Of a stretch of 64,000 nt of DNA, positions 47,626-57,231 are shown piece by piece. Positions within the stretch are counted from its first letter, which is position 1. Each line of letters starts with the position of its first letter. Source of the DNA: Metabacillus sp. FJAT-52054 (GTDB lineage: Bacteria > Bacillota > Bacilli > Bacillales > Bacillaceae); NCBI RefSeq assembly GCF_037201815.1, contig NZ_CP147407.1, positions 3,480,723 through 3,544,722 on the forward strand, given 5' to 3'. The position numbers were made by a program, and so were the translations under genes. Below the pieces are notes generated by a model. It saw nothing but the letters and a program-made list of their open reading frames with translations, was not told the origin of the DNA and ran no database searches.

Positions 47626-48378
47626 TTACAGGATATAGGTTCCGCCATGCCACGTTTTTTCACGGGGCTCCCTATTATTTTTTTGATAGAAAGAAACCGC
47701 GTAGATTCCTTTTTCTTGATGATGTTCTAGTTTTCTAAAGCTGACATCTGCTTCTCCTACCTGTATTTTCACTTCTTCTCCGTGCGTTTCTGTTTTCTCA
47801 AGCTGAAGCCATTTAGACCATTGGTTCGCAAGCCTCACAGGATTTTCGGAAAGATAGATGACTTCCCGGATCGTGTTTATTCCATTTGGATGGGGCGCAA
47901 TTGCCCCGGATCGTATCAAATCCTCTTTTCGCTCTTCATCCGAACCGCTCCATTCAATAAAAAACGGCAAAGGCAGTTCGGATTCCGGGTGTTCGGCAAA
48001 AAGCATCCTCCAAGAGATTTCGGTCCCGTCAGCCCTAGTCCGGCTTCCTGAAAAAGGACCTGTTACCGTAAGCCCTGCACCCTTTAATTTTTCGGCTAAA
48101 TCATCCATCTCGCTGGTTCGAATCGCCATTTGACAAAGGCCTTCATTTTCAAGGCGGCTGCACATTTGAATAAGCGGATTGTCCGACTTTTCAGCCTTGT
48201 CCTTATTTTCAATTGCGAGAAATTCAAGATATGCGAGATTAAAATAACTCAAACTGTTTGCTGTCCCCCAGTTCTCATGGCTTCCTCCCTGAATTGTGTG
48301 AAAACCGAGCATTTGAAATTCAGCACCCGCTTGCACCGGCGACTGCTTTACATAATGAACAATATGATCGAGCTTCAT
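47626..48378 (-). CDS. VOC/glyoxalase-like domain protein
   Basis: 250 aa. N-terminal VOC-fold motif KLDHIVHYVKQSPVQAG (possible metal His), then GGSHENWGTANSLSYFNLAYLEFLAIE (read in two pieces) as in the glyoxalase-like PF13468 family. Enzyme activity unknown. A palindromic CTGTAAAA/TTTTACAG follows the stop without a T-run, so termination is not clear. Single gene. Confidence 0.75.
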   Translation of the reverse strand: MKLDHIVHYVKQSPVQAGAEFQMLGFHTIQGGSHENWGTANSLSYFNLAYLEFLAIENKDKAEKSDNPLIQMCSRLENEGLCQMAIRTSEMDDLAEKLKGAGLTVTGPFSGSRTRADGTEISWRMLFAEHPESELPLPFFIEWSGSDEERKEDLIRSGAIAPHPNGINTIREVIYLSENPVRLANQWSKWLQLEKTETHGEEVKIQVGEADVSFRKLEHHQEKGIYAVSFYQKNNREPREKTWHGGTYIL

Positions 48379-48443
48379 CTGCTTCCCTCCCCATTATTTA
48401 GTTTAATAGTAGAGGGATTTGGGAGAAATAACAAGAAACCGGA

Positions 48444-48596
48444 CTAGTCTCTATATTCATCTGTTTGGCGCTTCTCCTCAATGAGCAGTTCCCAGGAGCT
48501 TTTCCCGCGGCACTCCATTCCCCACCGATCCTTAAGCAAGCTTGCCGTCAGTCCAACAAATAGAAGACCCGCTGCAGCTAAAAGAAATTCAATCAT
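48444..48596 (-). CDS. Small membrane protein, 50 aa
   Basis: ATG at 48596 with AAAAGGGGGAG upstream. MIEFLLAAAGLLFVGLTASL forms one membrane helix, then a polar tail (WGMECRGKSSWELLIEEKRQ). The clean Shine-Dalgarno, length and helix-plus-tail plan make it a credible gene. I do not recognise the family. Confidence 0.6.
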   Translation of the reverse strand: MIEFLLAAAGLLFVGLTASLLKDRWGMECRGKSSWELLIEEKRQTDEYRD

Positions 48597-48905
48597 CGTT
48601 CTCCCCCTTTTAGGTACAAGTGTATGTGAGGGAGTAAGGGGTTATGTTAGGTCGGAGATTACTTTTCATCCAATATACTTCAGACAGAAAGGAACAAAAA
48701 ACGAGCGATTTACTTCTTTTTCGACACGTTTTTTGAATAATAATACATTATTATATAGAAAAACCTTTACAAATCACATTTAATCTATAAATATATGCAA
48801 AATAACTAATATTAATTCATTTTTCTCTTTTTCTCCTGCTTATCCTGTGATAACCTTTTCTTGTATTGTAATTTTTTGATAGAAACATAGGAAGGAAGGG
48901 GAACT
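48597..48905. other. Gene-free AT-rich region before the M14 peptidase
   Basis: Contains the promoter region for the downstream peptidase, but no convincing -35/-10 could be fixed. A perfect AT palindrome ATAATAAT-AC-ATTATTAT lies at 48737-48754. Nothing else recognised. Confidence 0.4.
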
Positions 48906-51608
48906 ATGGGTAAAAAGAGCTTGTCTATTTTAATGGCAATAATGGTATTTTTCACATTCGGTTTCGCCCCCGTACAGGCTATAACAACAAGTGAGTCTGT
49001 ATTGGCTGTGACGATGAAAGCAAGCCAGTCGCTGATCTCCATGACGGAGGAAAGAGAGATTGAAGTAACAGCCGATCTGGGTTATTCAGCAGACTTAAGT
49101 AAGCTCCAATGGACCTTTGGCGGAAAGCCGCTCGATCAGTGGAAGCAATGGGACCCTGCTGCAAAGAAATACTCCGGTTCACCTTACATTACGTTCTCAG
49201 AGCCGCCTGCCTACATAGATGGAACAACGAAGATTAAAGCGAAACTGAAGTTCAGCCTCCTCTATGGAACAGAGGATGTCTCCCCAAGAAGTCTTCGTAC
49301 GCTTTACCCTGCCTTAATCGGAACCTATGAATTAGCCGTAACAGATCCTGTAAAGGGTCAAGCTGCAAAGGTTCCTCTTAAATTGAACGTCTATGATGAA
49401 TATTTAAAATGGGACGAAATCAAGCCTGCCATCGATAAAATCAGCAAGGAAGCCATCAACGGCCGCTATGTTTCTTATCAAACGCTTGGGTCTTCATTTG
49501 AAGGAAGACCGATGCACTTTATGGTGCTGGCAAAAGATAAAGCCTCCGTTGATCAATATTTAAATCAAATCGCCCAGCAAAAACTTGAAAATCCGGCAGA
49601 ATTGAAGAAAAAAATTGCAAATGGCCAGCTTAAGAATTATAAGGTACCCATCTGGATCAACAACATCCATCCAGACGAGTCACCGGGAGTGGACGCCATT
49701 GTAGAGCTGTACCGCATTTTTGCCACAGAAAAGAACAAATCCTTTAAAACATCCGACAACCAGGGCCGTGAAAAGGAAACGAATATCAATATTGACAAAG
49801 CTTTAGACAATGTTATTTTCCTTTTCAACTTCACACAAAATCCGGATGGACGTGTGTACAATACCCGTCAAAATGCGAACGGATTTGATCTAAACCGTGA
49901 CAATACGTACCAAACGCAAATCGAAACTCAAAATCTTGCAAAAGGGCTTTCAAAATGGCTTCCGGTATCCTTGCTTGATTTCCATGGATTTTATGATGAG
50001 TTTGTTATCGAACCATGTACCCCTCCCCATAATCAGAATTACGAGTATGATCTGCTCATGGACGGAATGGTCGAACAGGCAGAACAGATGGGAAAGGCGG
50101 GAATCGCCAACACAAAATATGATAGCTACTTGATTCCTTTAAAGGATTGGCCGAACAAATTCGATGATGCCACCCCTTCTTACACCTCCACCTACTCCAT
50201 GTTCCATGGAGCAATGGGACATACGGTTGAGATTCCTGACCTTAATGCGGAATCCTACAAAGCTCTTGTGAATGCTGGTTTAGGTGCTGCCAAGTATGTA
50301 TCGGAGAACAAACAGGAGCTATTTAGGAATCAGCTCGATATTTACGAGCGCGGCGTCTTGGGCAGGGACGACCGGGCTACAGACAAATGGTTCGTCAATC
50401 CGGAAGGAGAAGAAATCGGACGCGACCGTAAAGGGAACAAAAGTTTCTTCCCGGATTACTATGTCATTCCTGTAGATGAGAAGCTTCAAAAAAACGTCCT
50501 GGAAGCACATAAAATGGCCGACTATCTGATACGCAATGGCATCAAAGTCAGCCAATCATCCAAGGCAGTTAAGGCCGGAAAACAAACGTATCCAAAAGGA
50601 TCTTACGTCATTGATATGAAACAGGCAAAACGCGGGTTCGTCAATGCCGTTCTTTACGATGGCGAGGATCTATCCGATTGGGAAGAAATGTACGCGGAAG
50701 TGGTGAACAGCTTCCATGACCTCCGCGGGTTCACCCGAATGGAAGTCCGCTCTGCAAATGCCTTTGCAAAAGGATTGCAGCCAGTGAAAAAAGTGACGGC
50801 TCCTAAGACGGAGATAAAGGAAAAAGCGGACAGCTACGTCGTTAAGAATTCCAGCAATGAAGCCGTAAAAGCTGTGAACAAGCTTCTCAGAATGAAGGCA
50901 CCCGTTCAGCAGCTGACGGCTGCGGGCAAGGGCTATGCAGCAGGAGATTATGTGATATCCCGTAAGGAATTGGGATTGGTTAAAGACAGCTACTATTTGG
51001 ATCTCAAGCCTTATAATAAAAAAGGAAAAACGAAAGCTCTCAAGCAGCCTAAAGTATTCAGCAGCGGATCGGCCGCTTCGAAATATGTACTAAAGGAACT
51101 GGGATTTGAATTTGCCCAAAGTGAAAGCGAAGCCGATGTTATCGTGGATGATTCCGGTCTTGCAGCCAAGGCGCTTATCCAGGCGGGCAAGCCCTATATC
51201 GGTATCGGAAGCAGTTCCCTGAACTTTGCTGAGAAAGAGAACCTGCTGCCGGGATTTGATTACTCCACCACAACCGGTTCCCGAGCATCCCATGAAGGCC
51301 TTTTGTGGACAGATGTTTCAGCCGGCCAAATGATGACAAGCGGATATGCAAAAAAGGAAAAATTATATATTGCCACAGGCTCCTACATTAAAGCTGTACC
51401 AAAGGATGCCGCAATTCTTGCAAAAGTTGCAAATCATAAAGACTTTTTCATCAGCGGATGGTGGCCGAAGCATGAGGCTTTGCAAGGGCAAACCATTGCC
51501 TTCACGAAAGGAAATATCACTTTATTTGCAAACGACATCACCAATAAAGCACACCCGCAGTACAGTTATCGATTGCTTGCAAATTCCATTTATGCGGCGA
51601 TGAAATAA
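48906..51608 (+). CDS. Secreted M14-family zinc carboxypeptidase-like protein
   Basis: 900 aa. Signal peptide 1-25 (SLSILMAIMVFFTFGFAPVQA). Residues ~25-165 beta-rich N-terminal domain. Residues ~180-470 M14 domain: zinc ligands in IHPDESPG (~255), NPDGRVYNT, substrate Arg and Asn in ANGFDLNRDN, third zinc ligand in LLDFHGFYDEF, and catalytic Glu in HTVEIPDLNAES. The remaining ~430 residues are a C-terminal region of unknown fold. It lacks an anchor motif, so it is probably released. GGAAGGAAGGGG precedes the ATG. Confidence 0.88.
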   Translation: MGKKSLSILMAIMVFFTFGFAPVQAITTSESVLAVTMKASQSLISMTEEREIEVTADLGYSADLSKLQWTFGGKPLDQWKQWDPAAKKYSGSPYITFSEPPAYIDGTTKIKAKLKFSLLYGTEDVSPRSLRTLYPALIGTYELAVTDPVKGQAAKVPLKLNVYDEYLKWDEIKPAIDKISKEAINGRYVSYQTLGSSFEGRPMHFMVLAKDKASVDQYLNQIAQQKLENPAELKKKIANGQLKNYKVPIWINNIHPDESPGVDAIVELYRIFATEKNKSFKTSDNQGREKETNINIDKALDNVIFLFNFTQNPDGRVYNTRQNANGFDLNRDNTYQTQIETQNLAKGLSKWLPVSLLDFHGFYDEFVIEPCTPPHNQNYEYDLLMDGMVEQAEQMGKAGIANTKYDSYLIPLKDWPNKFDDATPSYTSTYSMFHGAMGHTVEIPDLNAESYKALVNAGLGAAKYVSENKQELFRNQLDIYERGVLGRDDRATDKWFVNPEGEEIGRDRKGNKSFFPDYYVIPVDEKLQKNVLEAHKMADYLIRNGIKVSQSSKAVKAGKQTYPKGSYVIDMKQAKRGFVNAVLYDGEDLSDWEEMYAEVVNSFHDLRGFTRMEVRSANAFAKGLQPVKKVTAPKTEIKEKADSYVVKNSSNEAVKAVNKLLRMKAPVQQLTAAGKGYAAGDYVISRKELGLVKDSYYLDLKPYNKKGKTKALKQPKVFSSGSAASKYVLKELGFEFAQSESEADVIVDDSGLAAKALIQAGKPYIGIGSSSLNFAEKENLLPGFDYSTTTGSRASHEGLLWTDVSAGQMMTSGYAKKEKLYIATGSYIKAVPKDAAILAKVANHKDFFISGWWPKHEALQGQTIAFTKGNITLFANDITNKAHPQYSYRLLANSIYAAMK

Positions 51609-51638
51609 ATCTATTATAAACACGATAAAAACAAACGA

Positions 51639-51663
51639 AAAAACCCCCTGCGAGAGGGGGTTT
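51639..51663. terminator. Bidirectional terminator between M14 peptidase and pit
   Basis: AAAACCCCCT-GCGAG-AGGGGGTTTT, symmetrical A- and T-flanks. Confidence 0.88.
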
Positions 51664-51668
51664 TCCAA

Positions 51669-52673
51669 TTAAAAGATTAAATTCAGGAGCAAGTACATAA
51701 TTCCAGCGAGCAGGGCTGAAATTGGGAGCGTGATTACCCATGTGATGAGCATCGTTTTAGCCGTCCCCCATTTTACACCCTTTACCCTGTGAGAAGATCC
51801 AACTCCTAGAATGGAGGAGGAAATCACGTGTGTTGTACTTACCGGCAAATGGATCAATGTGGCACCAAAAATAATCGCTGCAGATGTTACGTCAGCTGCT
51901 ACTCCATTAACAGGACGGATTTTCATAATCTTACCGCCGACTGTTTTAATAATCTTCCATCCGCCAACAGATGTTCCCAGTCCCATTACTAATGCACAGG
52001 ACAATTGAACCCAGAATGGAATTTCTGATGGATCTGTATGAAAGCCATTAGCAATCAGGGCAAGTGTGATAATTCCCATCGCTTTTTGGGCGTCATTTGT
52101 TCCATGAGAATAGGCTTGCAGGGCTGCTGTTGCAATTTGAATTCTGCGGAAGCGGTTGTTTGTTTTTGAAAGCTGATGATTTTTTCTGAAAATAATTTTA
52201 AAAATACTATATATAATATATCCGATCACGAACGCAAGAATTGGAGATAGGATAAGTCCCTGAATAATTTTAATAAATCCAGCCCAGTTCAAGGCATTAA
52301 AACCAGAAGCTGCGATTACTGCCCCGGCAATTGAACCGATCAGGGCATGCGATGAGCTGCTTGGAATTCCGTAATACCACGTAATCAGGTTCCATGCAAT
52401 GGCAGCAAGCAAGGCAGCCAAAATAACAACAGAGCCATTCTGCAGGGTGAACGGATCCACGATATCTTTCGTAATGGTTTTTGCCACACCCGAGAAGGTT
52501 AAGGCTCCGACAAAGTTCATCACAGCAGCCAAGATTATGGCATGGCGCGGTTTTAATGCTTTAGTCGAGACAGAAGTTGCAATAGAGTTTGCCGTATCAT
52601 GAAATCCGTTAATAAAATCAAAAGCCAGGGCACAGATGACAATTAGTATGGTAATAATGAGTGTCATTTCCAT
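51669..52673 (-). CDS. pit: Low-affinity inorganic phosphate transporter Pit
   Basis: 334-aa PiT-family symporter. Both signature repeats are seen: DFINGFHDTANSIATSVSTKAL (~22) and QAYSHGTNDAQKAMGIITLA (~190), in about ten membrane segments. Takes up phosphate (or metal phosphate) with protons. Encoded 15 bp after its partner, the DUF47 gene. ATG at 52673 or, less likely, two codons later. Confidence 0.95.
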   Translation of the reverse strand: MEMTLIITILIVICALAFDFINGFHDTANSIATSVSTKALKPRHAIILAAVMNFVGALTFSGVAKTITKDIVDPFTLQNGSVVILAALLAAIAWNLITWYYGIPSSSSHALIGSIAGAVIAASGFNALNWAGFIKIIQGLILSPILAFVIGYIIYSIFKIIFRKNHQLSKTNNRFRRIQIATAALQAYSHGTNDAQKAMGIITLALIANGFHTDPSEIPFWVQLSCALVMGLGTSVGGWKIIKTVGGKIMKIRPVNGVAADVTSAAIIFGATLIHLPVSTTHVISSSILGVGSSHRVKGVKWGTAKTMLITWVITLPISALLAGIMYLLLNLIF

Positions 52674-52688
52674 AATCAGTTATCCGCC

Positions 52689-53312
52689 TTACGCGTTTTT
52701 CATGATAATGGTTTCAAGTGTGTTTGCAACGCCCTGACAGCTGTCTGCAATCTCTTCAAGCGTTTCAAAGATTTCTTTGTGCTGGATGATTTTAATCGGA
52801 TTTTCTTTTTCCATTGCAAACAAGTTCTTCACAGATGTACGCAGCAGATTATCACAATTGGATTCTATTTCTTTAATACGGATTGCACGTTCGCGGACAA
52901 GATTGAGCTTGCGATCAGATAATAAATCAATTGCATTCGAAATTTCGATGACCGCTTCATTCAGCTGGACAACGAATTTCCTCATATGGTCAGTAGGCTG
53001 AGTGACAGAGTACATCTCAAACAGTGCAGCTGCCTGTTCAAAGCCATCAATCACGTCATCGAGAATCATCGCCAGCTGAAGAATGTCTTCACGCTCAATT
53101 GGCGTAATGAATGCCTGATTTAATTCTTTGATAATGTTATGAACCAGGGTATCCCCTTTATTTTCATACTCTTTTACCGTTTCAAAGAATTTTTTTAAAT
53201 CATGAGCGTTGGAAATTTTATATGTGACGAAATATTCGGATGACTCTTTTATGTTATCCGCAATTTCAATCAGCATATCCGAAAACTTGTCCTTCTTCTT
53301 TGAGAAAACCAT
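52689..53312 (-). CDS. DUF47 family protein, Pit accessory (PitR type)
   Basis: 207-aa helical protein like PhoU (FSDMLIEIADNIKESSEYFV; VVQLNEAVIEISNAIDLLSD; IKEIESNCDNLLR). The DUF47/PitR type is usually encoded with pit and is thought to modulate it. The start at 53312 has GGAGGG 8 nt away; an earlier in-frame ATG lacks this. Upstream are 235 bp with no gene, AT-rich and without an obvious Pho box. Confidence 0.9.
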   Translation of the reverse strand: MVFSKKKDKFSDMLIEIADNIKESSEYFVTYKISNAHDLKKFFETVKEYENKGDTLVHNIIKELNQAFITPIEREDILQLAMILDDVIDGFEQAAALFEMYSVTQPTDHMRKFVVQLNEAVIEISNAIDLLSDRKLNLVRERAIRIKEIESNCDNLLRTSVKNLFAMEKENPIKIIQHKEIFETLEEIADSCQGVANTLETIIMKNA

Positions 53313-53529
53313 TTCTCTATCCCTCCATGGAGCCAATTATTTTTTATCTATTTATTTTGCATCCTTAGGCATTATATAAAAATTTGTCGAAACCCGAAAC
53401 AGTTGCACCTCAACATTTACAAACTTGTAATATAAAATATCTAACCACTTTAACATTTGTTGGTTATAATTTTATCTTTTATCCAGTTATTTAGAATCTT
53501 TTTCTCACATACAGGAATACAAAATTCCG

Positions 53530-53562
53530 AAAAAACCCCGCTTCCATCCTGAAGCGGGGTTC
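53530..53562 (-). terminator. Terminator of the sugar ABC operon
   Basis: Minus strand AACCCCGCTTC-AGGA-TGGAAGCGGGGTT then TTTTCGG. Confidence 0.88.
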
Positions 53563-53571
53563 AATACTTTT

Positions 53572-54399
53572 CTATTCTTTTACAGAGCCGGATGTTAAAC
53601 CGGAAACGATTCTGCGCTGGAATAAGAGAACGAGAATGACAAGCGGAACCGTTACTACAACGGTTGCAGCTGATATCTCTCCCCAGGGTATTGTGAATTG
53701 TCCTTGGAACAAAGCGATACCTACTGGAACCGTTTTATACGCTACATCTGTATTAATCGTCAGGGCAAACAGGAACTCATTCCATGCAGCGATAAACACA
53801 AGGATGGCCGTTGTGAACAATCCTGGTGCTGCAAGCGGGAAGATGACTCTCCAGAACGTTTGCATAATCGTGGCACCGTCCATTCTTGCTGCTTCTTCAA
53901 GTTCGAATGGAATCTTCCTGAAGAACGTGACGAGCAGCCAGATCGATAATGGCAGTGCGATTGTTGTATATGGAATGATTAATCCCAGGTAGGAGTTTGT
54001 CAAACCAAGATTTTTCAAAATAATGTAGATCGGAGATATCGTTGCAATCTGCGGAAACATTGTGACGGATAAAACTAAACCGAGAATGACGGTTTTCCCT
54101 TTAAACTGCAGCCGTGCAATCGCATAGGCTGCAAAAGAAGCGACAAACACGGTATATAAAGTTGTGCTGATCGATACGATAAAACTGTTCTTTAAGTATG
54201 TTAAAAATGGATAATCCACAAAGACCGAAATATAGTTTTTAAAGGTGGGATTGTCCGTTAAGGGAGTAAATGCTTTTTCTCCAAAGAGTTCTGTCGCCGG
54301 TTTAATGGATGCAAGCAGGATCCATAAAAACGGAAACATGACGACAAAAACAAAGACTGCTAAAAATACGTAGAATAGGATACCTGGTTTTTTATTCAT
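53572..54399 (-). CDS. Sugar ABC permease (MalG type)
   Basis: 275 aa, six membrane segments, EAA loop EEAARMDGATIMQTFWRVIFPLAAPG (about residue 185). Partner of the MalF-like permease 13 bp upstream. There is no ATPase gene in the cluster, so it must use a shared MsmK/MalK-like ATPase; UgpC at 24 kb is one candidate. Confidence 0.9.
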   Translation of the reverse strand: MNKKPGILFYVFLAVFVFVVMFPFLWILLASIKPATELFGEKAFTPLTDNPTFKNYISVFVDYPFLTYLKNSFIVSISTTLYTVFVASFAAYAIARLQFKGKTVILGLVLSVTMFPQIATISPIYIILKNLGLTNSYLGLIIPYTTIALPLSIWLLVTFFRKIPFELEEAARMDGATIMQTFWRVIFPLAAPGLFTTAILVFIAAWNEFLFALTINTDVAYKTVPVGIALFQGQFTIPWGEISAATVVVTVPLVILVLLFQRRIVSGLTSGSVKE

Positions 54400-54412
54400 C
54401 TGCTTCTCCCTC

Positions 54413-55741
54413 CTACTTTCCTGGTCCGTCGTTTAATAAATCTCTTCCGAGGAAACGAATGAAAATCATCGAGATGATGGCGACACATATAAATACAATG
54501 ACGGACAGGGCGGAACCAGTTCCAAAGTTCTGCTGATTGAACATGTATTTATACGCCAGCAAGGAAATGGTTTCTGTTGAGTTTGCCGGTCCCCCGCCAG
54601 TTAATACAAAGATTAAGTCGAACACACGGAAAGCATCAAGTGTTCGAAATAACAAAGCAACAAGCAGGCTTGATTTTAGGAGCGGCAGAGTGATTCTCGT
54701 AAACTGCTTCCATTTGCTCGCACCGTCGATGGATGCTGCTTCATATAAAGATCCCGGGATTGTCTGCAGGCCGGCAAGCAATAGCAGTGCCATGTATGGG
54801 GTCGTTTTCCATACATCCGTAAAGATAACCGAGAACATAGCTCCCGTATCCGTCGTTAGCAAGTAGGCCATTTTATTAACGATTCCTACCTCTTCAAACA
54901 TCTTGGCGATGACTCCATTCTGGCCATCATAAAGGAATTTCCACATCAGGGCGGATACTGCGGTCGGGATCGCCCACGGGATAAGGATGGTCGCACGGAT
55001 GAGTCCTCTTCCAAAGAATGCTTTGTTGATTAAAAGGGCAATGGCCAGTCCAATGACGAGTTCAAACCCTACTGACAAAACGGTGAATACTAGTGTATTG
55101 CTTAGAGCTTTCCACATTCTCGCGTCAGTCAGCTGATCAGAGTAATGTTTGAATCCAATGAAGTTCGGCTGGCGTATGACATCTTTCAGTCCGTCTGCAA
55201 GCCCAGTAATTTTCTTTTCATCCTTAAGCTCCAGATCCTTTAGTGTTGCTTCTGCTTCTTGCGCCTTGCTGCTGATTTCCAGAGCAAGTTTTTTATCTAT
55301 CTCCACAACGGCTGTTCCTTCATCTACCTTTTCGAAGTTGAGCAGTTTGTCGTTTACGAGGTCATAGTTTTCTTTTACTTTCGGATTATCCTGGAGCTGT
55401 TTATCCAAAGACTCCAAATCTTCTTTAATAGCCGTTAGCTCTGGTTGAGGATTTTCTTTTATTTCGCTATCTATCCCGCTTATGAGGAATGGATAGTTGT
55501 CCAAATATCTGGAGAGATCGATTTCATAGCCTAGATGGGTTTCCGATTTAGAGGGATCACTGAGTTTAAGATCAAACATACTGAAATAGAATGATTGCAA
55601 TACAGGCCAGATAGCAATGGCCAGAATGAGAATCAGAGATGGTGCTATTAGTGAGTAGGCCATGAGCCGTTCGGGATTCTTTTTCTTTTTGCGCTTCGTA
55701 TCTTTCGGTACATGGGCAGAAGTCGACGTTTTCGTTTCCAT
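54413..55741 (-). CDS. Sugar ABC permease (MalF type) with large extracytoplasmic insert
   Basis: 442 aa, about 140 more than ordinary permeases. After a basic N-tail (KDTKRKKKKNPER) and membrane segment 1 (LILILAIAIWPVLQSFYF) comes a hydrophilic insert, residues ~55-200, rich in Glu/Lys/Leu and predicted helical (AIKEDLESLDKQLQDNPKVK; ISSKAQEAEATLKDLEL). Then five more segments and the EAA loop EAASIDGASKWKQFTRITLPLLK. E. coli MalF also has a big periplasmic loop at this place; the insert here looks coiled-coil and is probably outside the membrane. Confidence 0.9.
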   Translation of the reverse strand: METKTSTSAHVPKDTKRKKKKNPERLMAYSLIAPSLILILAIAIWPVLQSFYFSMFDLKLSDPSKSETHLGYEIDLSRYLDNYPFLISGIDSEIKENPQPELTAIKEDLESLDKQLQDNPKVKENYDLVNDKLLNFEKVDEGTAVVEIDKKLALEISSKAQEAEATLKDLELKDEKKITGLADGLKDVIRQPNFIGFKHYSDQLTDARMWKALSNTLVFTVLSVGFELVIGLAIALLINKAFFGRGLIRATILIPWAIPTAVSALMWKFLYDGQNGVIAKMFEEVGIVNKMAYLLTTDTGAMFSVIFTDVWKTTPYMALLLLAGLQTIPGSLYEAASIDGASKWKQFTRITLPLLKSSLLVALLFRTLDAFRVFDLIFVLTGGGPANSTETISLLAYKYMFNQQNFGTGSALSVIVFICVAIISMIFIRFLGRDLLNDGPGK

Positions 55742-55831
55742 TTTCTCACTCCCTTAATTTAAATCAGGCGGCTGCTGAGCCAAAACAAAGCGATGGAGCT
55801 TGACGAAGATACTCCCAATAAAACATAAAGC

Positions 55832-55856
55832 GACTGGCCCTTTGAAAGGGCCAGTG
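55832..55856 (-). terminator. Partial terminator between binding protein and permeases
   Basis: Minus strand ACTGGCCC-TTTCAAA-GGGCCAGT with only CGCTTTATGTTTT after it. Likely leaky, raising binding-protein mRNA over the permeases. Confidence 0.65.
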
Positions 55857-55878
55857 CGCTCTCAAACTAGCAATACAC

Positions 55879-57180
55879 TTATTTGATTTGAGCTTTCATT
55901 TCTTTTTCCATTTCCTGAACAGCTTCTTCCACTGTCATGGATCCGGAAATTGCTTTGGAAACGTTAATTTGAATGATTTCAGAGATTTCCTGATAGTTTG
56001 CAGCAACCGGACGCGGTACAGCTGCCATTAGACCTTCCTGGAAGTTTTTATCTGCGAAGGTTGGATTCGCTTCAAGAACTTCTTTGTCTTCAAATAATTT
56101 GTTGATAGTAGGTGCATGGCCTCCGTGGATCGCATCAATTTTTTGTCCTTCTTCGCCTGCCATAAACTTAAGGAATTCCCATGCTTCTTTCGGATGCTCA
56201 GTGTTTTTGTTGATTCCAGCCTGCCAGCCTCCAAGTGTAGCCGCAGAACTTTTATCACCGGCAGGAAGCGGAGCAATCGCAACTTTTCCTGCAACTTTTG
56301 ATTTTTCTTTATCGTTTGCACTTGCAAACTCATATGGCCAGTTGCGCAGGAAAGCGGTTTGACCTTCAATGAACGCCTGGTCTGATTCAATTTCAGTGAA
56401 TGTTGTTACGTTCTCAGGGACAAAGCCTGATTTCGCCACTTCCACCATTTTGTTAAGACCTTTGATTGTCTCAGGGCTGTTTACGACAACTTCATTCTTC
56501 TCGTTAATGAATTGTCCCCCGTAAGCTGCTACGAATTCAATCGCGTTACAAACAAGTCCTTCATATTGCTTCGCCTGCATGACATATCCGAATTTTGTTC
56601 CGCCCTGTCCTTTTTTCGCATTTGCCTGTTTGATTAAGTCATCCCATGTTTTTGGCACTTCATCCTCTTTAACTAAATCGGTGCGATAGAATAACAGACC
56701 CGCATCGACGAATTTAGGAAGAGCCCATTGTTTTCCGTTAAATTGGGAAGCTGCAAGTGCTCCTTCGTTGTACTCGCTCAAATCGACTTTATCCTGCTGA
56801 ATGTAACGGTCAAGAGGAAGTACGTAGTCAGCCTGAGCAAATTCAGCCGGCCATACTACATCCATATCGAATACGTCAATTTCAGTAGAATTCGCATTGA
56901 ATGCGGTTACATAAGCATCATGCTGAGCGCCTGTATCTGCAGGCATTTCTCGGAACTCGACATCGATGTTCGGGTACTTTTCTTCGAATGCCTTGACCAT
57001 TTCAGATGTACCCTTCGTTACGTCTTTACCGCGTGCATAAGTCAGAGTTACTTTTTCATCCTTGCTTCCTTCTTTTTCTTTAGAATCTGTGCTTGATGAC
57101 TGATCAGAAGAACATCCAGCAAGTGCTAAAGAAAGTGATAGAGCTGTGACAGCTGCAAAACGCGTCTTTTTCATTTTCAT
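55879..57180 (-). CDS. Sugar-binding lipoprotein of ABC importer (trehalose/maltose-like)
   Basis: 433 aa. Signal peptide and lipobox LALAGCSS (acylated Cys23). Mature protein of the MalE/TMBP class: MVKAFEEKYPNIDVEFREMP, IDVFDMDVVWPAEFAQADYV, LGGWQAGINKNTEHPKEAWEFL (given in pieces). The PEFAxAxxxLPL and GGWQ regions resemble trehalose/maltose binding proteins, but the sugar is not proven. AGGGGA precedes the ATG. First transporter gene; LacI operator directly upstream. Confidence 0.85.
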   Translation of the reverse strand: MKMKKTRFAAVTALSLSLALAGCSSDQSSSTDSKEKEGSKDEKVTLTYARGKDVTKGTSEMVKAFEEKYPNIDVEFREMPADTGAQHDAYVTAFNANSTEIDVFDMDVVWPAEFAQADYVLPLDRYIQQDKVDLSEYNEGALAASQFNGKQWALPKFVDAGLLFYRTDLVKEDEVPKTWDDLIKQANAKKGQGGTKFGYVMQAKQYEGLVCNAIEFVAAYGGQFINEKNEVVVNSPETIKGLNKMVEVAKSGFVPENVTTFTEIESDQAFIEGQTAFLRNWPYEFASANDKEKSKVAGKVAIAPLPAGDKSSAATLGGWQAGINKNTEHPKEAWEFLKFMAGEEGQKIDAIHGGHAPTINKLFEDKEVLEANPTFADKNFQEGLMAAVPRPVAANYQEISEIIQINVSKAISGSMTVEEAVQEMEKEMKAQIK

Positions 57181-57203
57181 TATAAATTCCCCTTTGTTTT
57201 TAT

Positions 57204-57223
57204 ATTTGTAAGCCCTTACAAAA
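57204..57223. promoter_or_regulatory. LacI-family operator upstream of the sugar importer
   Basis: TTTGTAAG-CC-CTTACAAA (57205-57222), perfect 8-bp arms, TGTAAG-N2-CTTACA. Form and place fit the operator of the adjacent LacI-family protein. It lies 24 bp before the binding protein start. Confidence 0.75.
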
Positions 57224-57231
57224 TTAAGGAT

